In this document: positions 35,096 through 42,467 of the stretch, piece after piece
Position numbering within the stretch: the first letter of the stretch is position 1
How the letters are laid out: each line of letters begins with the position of its first letter
Source: Bacteroidales bacterium
GTDB lineage: Bacteria > Bacteroidota > Bacteroidia > Bacteroidales > JAGOPY01
DNA: 64,000 nt
Direction: 5' to 3'
NCBI GenBank assembly: GCA_017991835.1
Contig: JAGOPY010000013.1
Location: forward strand, 35,307 to 99,306
Program-made: the position numbers and the translations under genes
The notes under the pieces: model-generated
Databases searched by the model: none
What the model was told of the DNA's origin: nothing
The model's input: the letters and a program-made list of their open reading frames with translations, nothing else

Positions 35096-35374
35096 ATGAC
35101 GGCGGAAGAAACCACATTGCTGAAGACCGAGATCAAAGAGCTCATCATTCAGACTCTCAATATAAAAAATATCAAAGCGGAACAGGTACCCGACGCTGTT
35201 CCCCTGTTTTCTCCGGAAAATATACTGGCACTCGATTCCATCGATGGCATCGAACTGGTGATGGCTATCCAGGAAAAGTACCAGATCCGGATCGCCGATC
35301 AGAATGTGGCCAGGAATGTACTTGAGTCGGTCGATTCCATTGCTGCATTCGTCATCAGGGAAAAAGGGCTCTGA
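35096..35374 (+). CDS. acyl carrier protein (ACP-1)
   Basis: 92 residues. Serine for phosphopantetheine in ALDSIDGIEL (DSI at about 58-60). Helix pattern normal for a free-standing ACP; LFSPENILALDSID is longer before the DS motif than housekeeping AcpP, as in specialised ACPs. Sits between the BtrH-like gene and the sulfotransferase and is a natural partner of both the ketosynthases and the BtrH-like enzyme. Different subfamily from ACP-2 at 56013. Confidence 0.9.
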   Translation: MTAEETTLLKTEIKELIIQTLNIKNIKAEQVPDAVPLFSPENILALDSIDGIELVMAIQEKYQIRIADQNVARNVLESVDSIAAFVIREKGL

Positions 35375-35383
35375 TCCTGCCTC

Positions 35384-36463
35384 ATGCATTCCTACATCCT
35401 CACCGGAATCCGTATCGGACCCCTGATGCGTCTTTTGCGTGACAACGGTTTTACCCCCTCTCCCAAAAATATCGGACGGCTGATCTTTGTTTTCCAGAAT
35501 GGCCTCTGGTCGTCGATCCTGGCACGCAGAGAAAAAAAACTGCATGGCCGGAACATAAGCCAGTGGCCGGTTCCCGACGACCCGCTGATCATCGTCGGAC
35601 ACTGGCGGACCGGCAGCACTTTCCTGCACCAGTTGCTGTCGTGCGATGATCGGTTCATCTCCCCTACCCTTTACCAGTGCTCCTTCCCGGAATCTTTCAT
35701 CAATGGTGAACGTTTTTACCGGCCGGTGATGGGAGCAATGGTCAGAAAAAGACCGATCGACAATATGGATATGGGATTCGATGATGCCCAGGAAGATGAG
35801 TTTGCCTGGGTCAAATTAGCGCCGGGCTCACCATTTCTGAAATTCGTGTTCCCGGATGGCCAAGGTTATTTTGTCAATGCAGCCGATGACTTCATACCGC
35901 CGCCTCCTGTGCGTCGTATCTGGAAGGAACAAATGCAACAGTTCGGGGCAAAGATATGCCGCGACACCGGCAAGAGGCTGCTGCTGAAAAACCCGTTCCA
36001 TTCCCTGCGAATCCCTTTTATCCGGGAGGTTTTCCCGAATGCAAAGTTTATCCATCTTCACCGGCATCCCTACGAGGTGGTGGCTTCTTCCTTAAGACTC
36101 TGGAAGGTGGTGGCCCGTGACAACCAGTTGAAAGGCAAACCTGTTATCCCCGGCACGGAAGAGGTAGCCGAAGGGCTGCAGAAGTTTTACAGTGTGATTA
36201 AAAGGGACCTGGCCGGGTTACCGGAAAATAATTATTTTGAGATTAGTTATGAATCGCTTGTGAAAGATCCCATTTTGGAGTTAAATAGACTTTATGTAAG
36301 ATTAGGAATGGACTTTTCGGATGCATCCAGGGAAAATATGGCGGCGCGTCTGCAAAAAGTCAGCAATTTCAGGAAAAATACCTATACATTTGACGACAGC
36401 CAGAAGGAGCTGGTTTACCGGGTCCTGAGCAAAGAGTTTGAACAATATCATTACCCCGTTTAA
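35384..36463 (+). CDS. PAPS-dependent sulfotransferase family protein
   Basis: 359 residues. The 5'-phosphosulfate loop is VGHWRTGSTFLHQLL (about 69-83), and the 3'-phosphate motif is FIHLHRHPYEVVASSLRLW (about 225-243); a helical C-terminus ends KEFEQYHYPV. This is the Sulfotransfer_3-like group, which transfers sulfate from PAPS to hydroxyl or amino groups of lipids and glycans. In this set a sulfated lipid or polyene is plausible. Begins 10 bases after ACP-1. No PAPS synthesis genes are nearby. Confidence 0.85.
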   Translation: MHSYILTGIRIGPLMRLLRDNGFTPSPKNIGRLIFVFQNGLWSSILARREKKLHGRNISQWPVPDDPLIIVGHWRTGSTFLHQLLSCDDRFISPTLYQCSFPESFINGERFYRPVMGAMVRKRPIDNMDMGFDDAQEDEFAWVKLAPGSPFLKFVFPDGQGYFVNAADDFIPPPPVRRIWKEQMQQFGAKICRDTGKRLLLKNPFHSLRIPFIREVFPNAKFIHLHRHPYEVVASSLRLWKVVARDNQLKGKPVIPGTEEVAEGLQKFYSVIKRDLAGLPENNYFEISYESLVKDPILELNRLYVRLGMDFSDASRENMAARLQKVSNFRKNTYTFDDSQKELVYRVLSKEFEQYHYPV

Positions 36464-36464
36464 T

Positions 36465-37730
36465 ATGATCCTCCGTTTGATATATCCCCGCTGGACCCGG
36501 CTGGAAGGGCAGAACACCTTTATACTACCGCCCCTGGGGCCCACAGCATTTGCCGCCGCCTTACCCGGCGATATCACCATCGATTTCATCGATGAAAACC
36601 TCGAGCCGGTCAACTTTGATGATCCCTGCGACCTGGTGGGAATATCGATGATGCTGACTGCCCAGGTCAAGCGCGGGTGGGAGATTGCCGACGAGTACCG
36701 CGGCCGGGGAAAGAAGGTCATTTTCGGAGGTATTTCGACGATGCTGCACGCGCAGGAAACGATCCCCCATGCCGACAGCGTCTTCCTGGGCGAGGTGGAG
36801 GGCCGGATGGAAGAGGTGATCGGCGATTTCCTCCGCGGAGAGCTGAAGCAGGTCTATAACTATCTACCCCATCCGCCCGATACGGCTTTGATCGGGCCGG
36901 CCCGGCGCGACATCCTCCATGAAGACCTCTATTACCACAAAGGCATCCGCATGGTCGATCTGTTCCACGCATCCCGCGGTTGCCGCTTTGCCTGCTATCC
37001 CTGCGCCGCTTCATTCCTTGGAGGACGCCGGTTCAGGCCCCGGCCGTTCGACAAGGTGGCCGAAGAGCTCGACGCGATCAAAAACAACCGGCTGTTTATC
37101 GTCGATAATTCGCTGGCACAGGATAAAGAGTGGGAAAAGGAACTTTTCCGGATGATGATCCCTTTCAAAAAGAACTGGTGCAGCCACACCATCGACGACG
37201 ATCCGGAAATTCTCGACCTGGCGGCACAGGCCGGCGCCTGGTATGTGTACCAGGCTGTGATCGACGATTCCGACTACATCCGGAAGCGGATCCAACGGTA
37301 CCACGATTTCGGCATTGCCGTGGAAGCGACCGTGCTCCTGGGGATGGACGACCAGACCGAAGACGATATCCTCCGCCTGATCGACTTCCTGCAGGAGGTA
37401 AACCTCGACCTGGCCGAATTCACGGTGCTTACGCCTTTCAGGCATACCAAAGTGTGGGACGATATGGAGCGCGACGGCCGGATCATCGACCGCGACTGGT
37501 CGAACTACAACGCCGGGAAGGTCGTTTTCAAGCCGCGCCATATGTCGCCCGACCGGTTGCAGGAATTGTATCATTACGCCTGGGAAAAATTTTACGAACA
37601 CGAGAACCAGGAACAGAAAATGTTCAAGATGATCATGAAGGTCATTGAACGGGAGCGGAAACAAGGCACCTACCAGCCTCCCCGGAAGGACCTGGCCAGG
37701 ATGAGTTTCGGACAAATTATCGACCGCTGA
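36465..37730 (+). CDS. radical SAM protein with cobalamin-binding-like N-terminal domain
   Basis: 421 residues from ATG 36465, two bases after the sulfotransferase stop. Residues 1-145 resemble a B12-binding Rossmann domain (LPPLGPTAFAAALPGD, DFIDENLEPV, GISMMLTAQVKRGWEIAD, VIFGGISTMLHAQE), but the DxHxxG base-off motif is not seen, so cobalamin may bind weakly or not at all. The 4Fe-4S motif CRFACYPC (C-x3-C-x2-C) lies at about residue 172, in the HASRGCRFACYPC context. Class B-like methyltransferase or other C-C chemistry are both possible. Substrate unknown. Confidence 0.87.
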   Translation: MILRLIYPRWTRLEGQNTFILPPLGPTAFAAALPGDITIDFIDENLEPVNFDDPCDLVGISMMLTAQVKRGWEIADEYRGRGKKVIFGGISTMLHAQETIPHADSVFLGEVEGRMEEVIGDFLRGELKQVYNYLPHPPDTALIGPARRDILHEDLYYHKGIRMVDLFHASRGCRFACYPCAASFLGGRRFRPRPFDKVAEELDAIKNNRLFIVDNSLAQDKEWEKELFRMMIPFKKNWCSHTIDDDPEILDLAAQAGAWYVYQAVIDDSDYIRKRIQRYHDFGIAVEATVLLGMDDQTEDDILRLIDFLQEVNLDLAEFTVLTPFRHTKVWDDMERDGRIIDRDWSNYNAGKVVFKPRHMSPDRLQELYHYAWEKFYEHENQEQKMFKMIMKVIERERKQGTYQPPRKDLARMSFGQIIDR

Positions 37731-37733
37731 AAT

Positions 37734-38087
37734 ATGGATAATCAGGATAAATACACCCGGGAGGTCTTCTATTTTTCAGGACAGTGGGAAATGCCATCCC
37801 ACTGCGGAATCCTGAAGGAGGAAAGAGATGGGATGACTTATGTTATCCTTACGGAGATGTACGAGACAAATCCCGGAAGCTCCGTCACCAGCATGATCGA
37901 AACCATCGCAAAAGATATCCTCAGTATTTACGGGATGGATCCTGGAAAAGCCGAATTCATCGTCCGTACCCCCATGCGGAATGCCCATTACACATTTTAT
38001 GCAGAGACTTTTTACAGGGCAATGATGAAATGGGACGGCGAAAGATTTACCGGCCTGGAGTGGGAAAAGATGGAGGATTTCCGGTAA
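37734..38087 (+). CDS. hypothetical small cytoplasmic protein
   Basis: 117 residues, unrecognised. No signal or membrane segment. Starts 3 bases after the radical SAM gene and ends one base before the TonB receptor's ATG, so it is part of the operon. Sequence is mixed alpha/beta with GQWEMPSHCGILKEERDGMTYVILTEMYETNPGSSVTS at the N-terminal half and FIVRTPMRNAHYTFYAETFY after it. A partner of the radical SAM enzyme is possible from position alone. Confidence 0.7.
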   Translation: MDNQDKYTREVFYFSGQWEMPSHCGILKEERDGMTYVILTEMYETNPGSSVTSMIETIAKDILSIYGMDPGKAEFIVRTPMRNAHYTFYAETFYRAMMKWDGERFTGLEWEKMEDFR

Positions 38088-38088
38088 T

Positions 38089-40464
38089 ATGAGATGCCAT
38101 CTCAAAATAGGTTCTTTCCTTCTCCCCTGGCTGATTTCCGTAAACTCTTTACCTCTGTTTTCACAGCAATTCCCCTTGCAAACCGTCAGGGGGATTATCC
38201 TTGATAAAACGTCGCAATCGCCCCTGCCGGGGGCCAACATCACCATTCTGACCACCGACCCGGTCATGGGCGCTTCTTCCGATGCGGGAGGACAGTTTAT
38301 CATCCGGAACGTGCCCACAGGCCGGCACCGGATCCAGGCCAGTTTCATCGGATATCTGACCATAACACTGGATAACCAGATGGTGACCTCGGGAAAGGAA
38401 CTGGTTTTGAAGATAGAGATGGAAGAGAGCGCGGTGGAGGGCAAAGAGGTGGAGATCATCGGCCGGCTGCGCAAAGACCAGCCGGTGAACCCGATGGCGA
38501 TGATCAGCGCCCGGTCGTTCACCATCGAAGAGACCAGCCGATATGCCGGCAGCTACGGCGACCCGGCCAGGATGGCCGTGAATTATGCCGGCGTGGTGAG
38601 CACACGCGACAACCGCAACGATATCATCGTCCGCGGCAACTCCCCGTTCAGCCTGAAATACAGGATCGACGGGATCGAGATCCTCAACCCGAACCACTTC
38701 GGGGCCACAGGCACCACCGGCGGGCCGGTCACCATCCTGAACACAAACATGCTGGCCAATTCCGACTTTCTGACGGGCGCCTTCCCGGCCGAATACGGCA
38801 ATGCCACCGCCGGCATTTTCGACATCCATCTCCGCAGCGGGAATACCGGCAGGCGGGAATACTGGGGCCAGCTCGGCTTCAACGGGCTCGAATTCGGTAC
38901 CGAAGGGCCGTTCAAAACAGGCGGCGCCTCCTCCTACCTGGCCTCCTACCGGTATTCGTTCACCGGGCTGGCAGAAAGGGCCGGCATCCGCCTCGAGGAG
39001 AGCGCCGATTACCAGGACATGGGGCTGCGGTTCAGCTTCCCGACCAAAAAAGCGGGTATTTTCCGTTTTACCGCCCTGGGCGGGATCTCGGCCATCCGGC
39101 TGATGGACTCGGAGCAGGAGAGGAACGAATGGATATTCGATTCACACGGAGAAGACCTCAGGACCGGTTCCCACCTGGCCGCGGCCGGACTCAGCCATCT
39201 TTTTTTTATTAACGAAGACGCACGCATTCAAAGCTATCTTTCCTTCACCTCCAGCGGTATCGAAACCACAATAGACACTTTCGAACTGGGCAGCCCGAAG
39301 CCTTTCCGCTGGGCTGGCGAAAGGTCGCGCGAAGATAAAATCTCGGCATCCGTTCATTACAAATACAAGATCAATTCGCAAAACAACCTCAATGCCGGTG
39401 TCTACTACGATCTCTTCATGATGAATTACCTTGACAGTCAATTCATTAAACAGGAATACATCTACCATACCGACGCAAAGGAGAACCTTGGGCTTCTGAG
39501 GGCTTACGGTGGCTACCAGCACCGCTTCGGGCCCGCTTTTGCCGCTTCACTGGGCCTGCATCTCCAGCATCTGTCGATGAATGGCTCCTTCTCCGCCGAA
39601 CCCCGCTTTGGGATCCGGTGGGACGTCACCCCGCTGAGCGCTATCAGCGGCGGATTTGGTCTGCACAGCCAGATGGTGCCGTCGATGCTCTATTTCACGC
39701 AGAGCCGGCTGCCCGACGGAACGTACATCCAGACCAACCGCGATCTCGATTTCATGCGGAGCCTGCATGCGGTGGCGGGTTACGATTACCTCATCCGGGA
39801 GCACCTGCGGCTGAAAGCGGAGGTTTTTTACCAGGAGCTGTACAAAATTCCCGTCAAGGAGAGCATTCCGCAATACTCGGTGATCAACGAAGGGCTGGAT
39901 TATTTTATCCTGCGTTACGACAGCCTGGTGAGCCGGGGCAGCGGCACCAACTTTGGCCTCGATCTTACGATGGAACGGTTCCTCCACCGCAATTACTATT
40001 TCCTCTTCACCGCATCACTTTACCGGTCGGATTACACGGGATATGACAACGTCAAGCGCAATACGGCTTTCGATAACCGCTATGTTGTGAATGCCGTAGG
40101 CGGGTACGAGCTCCCTTTCGGGAAGATGAAGAACCAGTTCCTGGTCCTGGGCCTCCGGGCCACGTGGACCGGCGGACGGCCTTACCTGCCGTTTGATACC
40201 AAAAGGACCACGGCGACCGGGCAGGTAGAATACGACTGGCAGAACGCGTTCGGTGTCCGTTTTGAAGATTACATCCGGAGCAGCCTGCGGATCGGATACC
40301 GGCGAAATGTCACCCATGCCAACATCATGCTGCTGCTCGACCTGCAGTACCGGAGCAATTACACCAACATCGACCTGTACCGGATCGATGTGAAGACCGG
40401 CGAGATCGTGCAGGGTTACAGGATGGGCTTCTACCCGATGGCCACGTGGAGGATCCAGTTTTAG
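38089..40464 (+). CDS. TonB-dependent outer-membrane receptor
   Basis: 791 residues. Signal peptide (FLLPWLISVNSLPLFSQ), a CarboxypepD_reg-like domain (VRGIILDKTSQSPLPGANITI, about 33-115), a plug domain (ARMAVNYAGVVSTRDNRNDIIVRGNSPFSLKYRIDGI, about 162-240) and a beta-barrel to the end (final MGFYPMATWRIQF, aromatic last residue). Imports or exports a bulky ligand at the outer membrane with TonB energy. No SusD gene follows, so it is not a classical polysaccharide-utilisation pair; linkage to the polyketide-like set suggests product or precursor traffic. The first codons contain GAGATGCCATCTC, also found before the duplicated T9SS genes. Confidence 0.9.
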   Translation: MRCHLKIGSFLLPWLISVNSLPLFSQQFPLQTVRGIILDKTSQSPLPGANITILTTDPVMGASSDAGGQFIIRNVPTGRHRIQASFIGYLTITLDNQMVTSGKELVLKIEMEESAVEGKEVEIIGRLRKDQPVNPMAMISARSFTIEETSRYAGSYGDPARMAVNYAGVVSTRDNRNDIIVRGNSPFSLKYRIDGIEILNPNHFGATGTTGGPVTILNTNMLANSDFLTGAFPAEYGNATAGIFDIHLRSGNTGRREYWGQLGFNGLEFGTEGPFKTGGASSYLASYRYSFTGLAERAGIRLEESADYQDMGLRFSFPTKKAGIFRFTALGGISAIRLMDSEQERNEWIFDSHGEDLRTGSHLAAAGLSHLFFINEDARIQSYLSFTSSGIETTIDTFELGSPKPFRWAGERSREDKISASVHYKYKINSQNNLNAGVYYDLFMMNYLDSQFIKQEYIYHTDAKENLGLLRAYGGYQHRFGPAFAASLGLHLQHLSMNGSFSAEPRFGIRWDVTPLSAISGGFGLHSQMVPSMLYFTQSRLPDGTYIQTNRDLDFMRSLHAVAGYDYLIREHLRLKAEVFYQELYKIPVKESIPQYSVINEGLDYFILRYDSLVSRGSGTNFGLDLTMERFLHRNYYFLFTASLYRSDYTGYDNVKRNTAFDNRYVVNAVGGYELPFGKMKNQFLVLGLRATWTGGRPYLPFDTKRTTATGQVEYDWQNAFGVRFEDYIRSSLRIGYRRNVTHANIMLLLDLQYRSNYTNIDLYRIDVKTGEIVQGYRMGFYPMATWRIQF

Positions 40465-40483
40465 CGGGTGCGGGAGTTTTTAA

Positions 40484-40491
40484 TACCTTTG
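40484..40491 (+). promoter_or_regulatory. -7 box TACCTTTG
   Basis: TAnnTTTG match four bases before the ATG of the desaturase-like gene (leaderless layout, as at 17441 and 8352). Confidence 0.4.
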
Positions 40492-40495
40492 GAAG

Positions 40496-42007
40496 ATGAA
40501 GATCGCGATAATCGGAGCAGGCATTTCAGGTTTGTCGGCCGGGTGTTACCTGCAGATGCACGGATTTGACACGGAGATCTACGAGAAGCATTCCCGTGCG
40601 GGAGGATTATGCACGACCTGGAAAAAAGGGGATTACAGTTTCGACGGGTGCATCCACTGGCTGCTGGGCTCCGGTGAGCGAAACCCGCTGTACTCTCTCT
40701 GGTCGGAGTTGATCGAAATGGATTCTGTCAAATTTGTCCACCACGACACCAGGTTCCACATCGAGCTGAAGGACAATACCGACAAATACGGAAGCAAGGT
40801 TTTCCATCTCTATAACAACATTGATCGTCTTGAAAAATACCTGCTTGACCTTGCTCCTGAAGACAGGGTTCCGATCAGGAAATTCATCCGGATGATGCGG
40901 CGGATCCAGGGCTGGGAAGTGCCTCCTGAAATCAAAACCCCGCCTTCTCTATTCACTTTCAGGCAAAAGATCGGGATGGCAAGGCACCTGCCCCTGTTGC
41001 TTTTCATGCTGAAAAACCGGAACCTCACCAATTACTCCTTTGCCGGAAGACTGAAGAACCCGTTCCTGAAAGAAGCATTCCAATTTCTGTTCGACGGCGA
41101 AGAGGTTTCATTGCTGGTCATCGCTTTCCCGCTGGCCTTTTCCGACCTGAAGGCCACCGGTTATCCCATCGGTGGGTCGGCGAAATTTGCGGAGAGGATT
41201 TCCGAAAGATATATTTCATTGGGTGGGAAGATCAATTACCTTTCAGGGGTTAAGGAGATTACGGTGAAGGATGATGCTGCTACGGGCCTGCTGCTGGAGG
41301 ATGGCCGGGAAATCAGGTCAGACCTGGTGGTGTCGGCGGCCGACTGGCGTTTTACGGTGTTTGAGGCGTTGAAAGGCAGATACGTTAATCAGAAACTGCT
41401 CGATTTGCGTGACGGTAAAAAGTTCAGGGTTTATTATTCGGTGATCAATGTTTCGCTGGGGATCGGCCGGCCGATGGGCGATGTACCGCAGCTGACCAGG
41501 TTTCCGCTGGAGAAGCCGTTGATTTCGCCCGACGGGACAGTTTTCGAGCGGCTGGAGCTGCATACCTATCATTACGATCCGACGCTGGCGCCTGCCGGCA
41601 AGACCAGCGCCTCAGCCAGTTTTTATACTTCCAACGGCGAATTCTGGATCGATCTGTACCGGGAAGACCGGGAGCGATATGATCAGGTACGGAAAGCGTT
41701 TGCCGCAGAAGTCATTGACATCCTGGACAAAAAATTTGGCCGGATAAAAGAATATCTTGAGGTGACCGATGTGGCTACGCCGGCAACTTACCACCTTTTC
41801 ACGGGCAACTGGAGAGGGAGTGTCCAGGGATGGCTTCCGGGGAAGAACATCATGGCTCCATCGCCGGTCACCATGAAGCTGCCGGGTTTGAAGAATTTTT
41901 ACTACGCCAGCCACTGGTCGGTGCCGGGCGGCGGGCTGCCCACCGCGCTGAAGTCGGCCAGGGATATGGCTTTTACGATTGCAGCGGAGTACAGGAAGAA
42001 AAGATAA
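40496..42007 (+). CDS. CrtI/phytoene desaturase-like FAD oxidoreductase
   Basis: 503 residues. The FAD-binding motif is IAIIGAGISGLSAGCYLQMHG with EIYEKHSRAGGLCTTW, typical of the phytoene desaturase/carotenoid isomerase group. The C-terminal WSVPGGGLPTALKSARDMAF segment is the usual second FAD motif. The middle (YPIGGSAKFAERI, LVVSAADWRFTVFEALKGRYV) matches family layout. Members desaturate or isomerise conjugated chains. With no crtB or crtE here, carotenoid making is not supported; action on a polyene acyl chain or retinoid-like lipid is more consistent with the neighbours (inference). Confidence 0.87.
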   Translation: MKIAIIGAGISGLSAGCYLQMHGFDTEIYEKHSRAGGLCTTWKKGDYSFDGCIHWLLGSGERNPLYSLWSELIEMDSVKFVHHDTRFHIELKDNTDKYGSKVFHLYNNIDRLEKYLLDLAPEDRVPIRKFIRMMRRIQGWEVPPEIKTPPSLFTFRQKIGMARHLPLLLFMLKNRNLTNYSFAGRLKNPFLKEAFQFLFDGEEVSLLVIAFPLAFSDLKATGYPIGGSAKFAERISERYISLGGKINYLSGVKEITVKDDAATGLLLEDGREIRSDLVVSAADWRFTVFEALKGRYVNQKLLDLRDGKKFRVYYSVINVSLGIGRPMGDVPQLTRFPLEKPLISPDGTVFERLELHTYHYDPTLAPAGKTSASASFYTSNGEFWIDLYREDRERYDQVRKAFAAEVIDILDKKFGRIKEYLEVTDVATPATYHLFTGNWRGSVQGWLPGKNIMAPSPVTMKLPGLKNFYYASHWSVPGGGLPTALKSARDMAFTIAAEYRKKR

Positions 42008-42010
42008 AGG

Positions 42011-42106
42011 GGGTCAGAAGGTGGTCAGAAAGTAGTCAGAAGGTGGTCAGAAAGTTGTTTTAAAGTGGTCAGAAAGTAGTCAGAAGGTGGTCAGAAGGTA
42101 GTGAAT
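42011..42106. repeat. 11-base tandem array (GGTGGTCAGAA type)
   Basis: About eight degenerate 11-base units of A-A-(G/A)-G-T-(G/A)-G-T-C-A-G after the desaturase-like gene, followed by CTGGAACG-type 8-mers at 42113-42137. In the gap 42008-42467, which also holds palindromes, a promoter and a leader. Confidence 0.85.
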
Positions 42107-42146
42107 TGGGACACTGGAACGCTGGAACGCTGGAACACGATAAATT

Positions 42147-42223
42147 GAGATGCCATCTCGAAAATTTGAGATGGAGTCTCGGCGCTTTGAGACTCCATCT
42201 CACTTAAAGCAGATGGAGTCTCA
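42147..42223. repeat. palindrome block, copy 1
   Basis: GAGATGCCATCTC at 42147-42159; a perfect 14-base inverted repeat TGAGATGGAGTCTC (42167-42180) and GAGACTCCATCTCA (42189-42202) around an 8-base loop; a third half AGATGGAGTCTCA at 42211-42223. Directly upstream of a -33/-7 promoter. Repeated almost exactly at 48566. Candidate operator. Confidence 0.85.
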
Positions 42224-42234
42224 CTTGACCCCCC

Positions 42235-42265
42235 TTGACTTTCCTATCGATATTTATTATATTTG
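42235..42265 (+). promoter_or_regulatory. promoter TTG-N20-TATATTTG
   Basis: TTG at 42235-42237, 20-base spacer, TATATTTG at 42258-42265: a full Bacteroidota -33/-7 promoter. It gives a leader of about 200 bases before the ATG at 42468. Same in the second copy at 48656. Confidence 0.75.
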
Positions 42266-42344
42266 TCCCGCCCCCCAACCATTGATCTTTTAATAATTTT
42301 ATTTAATCCCGATGATACGGTTTTGCCTGAAGTCGTATTTCCGT

Positions 42345-42368
42345 AGAGAGAGAGAGAGAGAGAGAGAG
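42345..42368. repeat. (AG)12 tract in the mRNA leader
   Basis: Twelve AG units between the promoter and the T9SS gene at 42468. The copy at 48766 has seven. Dinucleotide tracts of this kind slip easily. Confidence 0.95.
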
Positions 42369-42467
42369 TTTGATCTTTCTCCCTGAGAAAGTATTTCCTC
42401 CATGACTTTCATCAATTTCCAACTTGCCACAAATTGACCAATTACTAATTTTTTTAATTTTATAACA

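Noticed and set aside
38089..40464. Polysaccharide utilisation locus (SusC/SusD)
   Set aside because: The TonB receptor has no SusD partner and no glycoside hydrolases beside it; glgB is far away and intracellular.
28512..42007. Carotenoid gene cluster
   Set aside because: Only a CrtI-like gene is present; no crtB, crtE or crtY. The neighbours are ketosynthases, ACP and tailoring enzymes.
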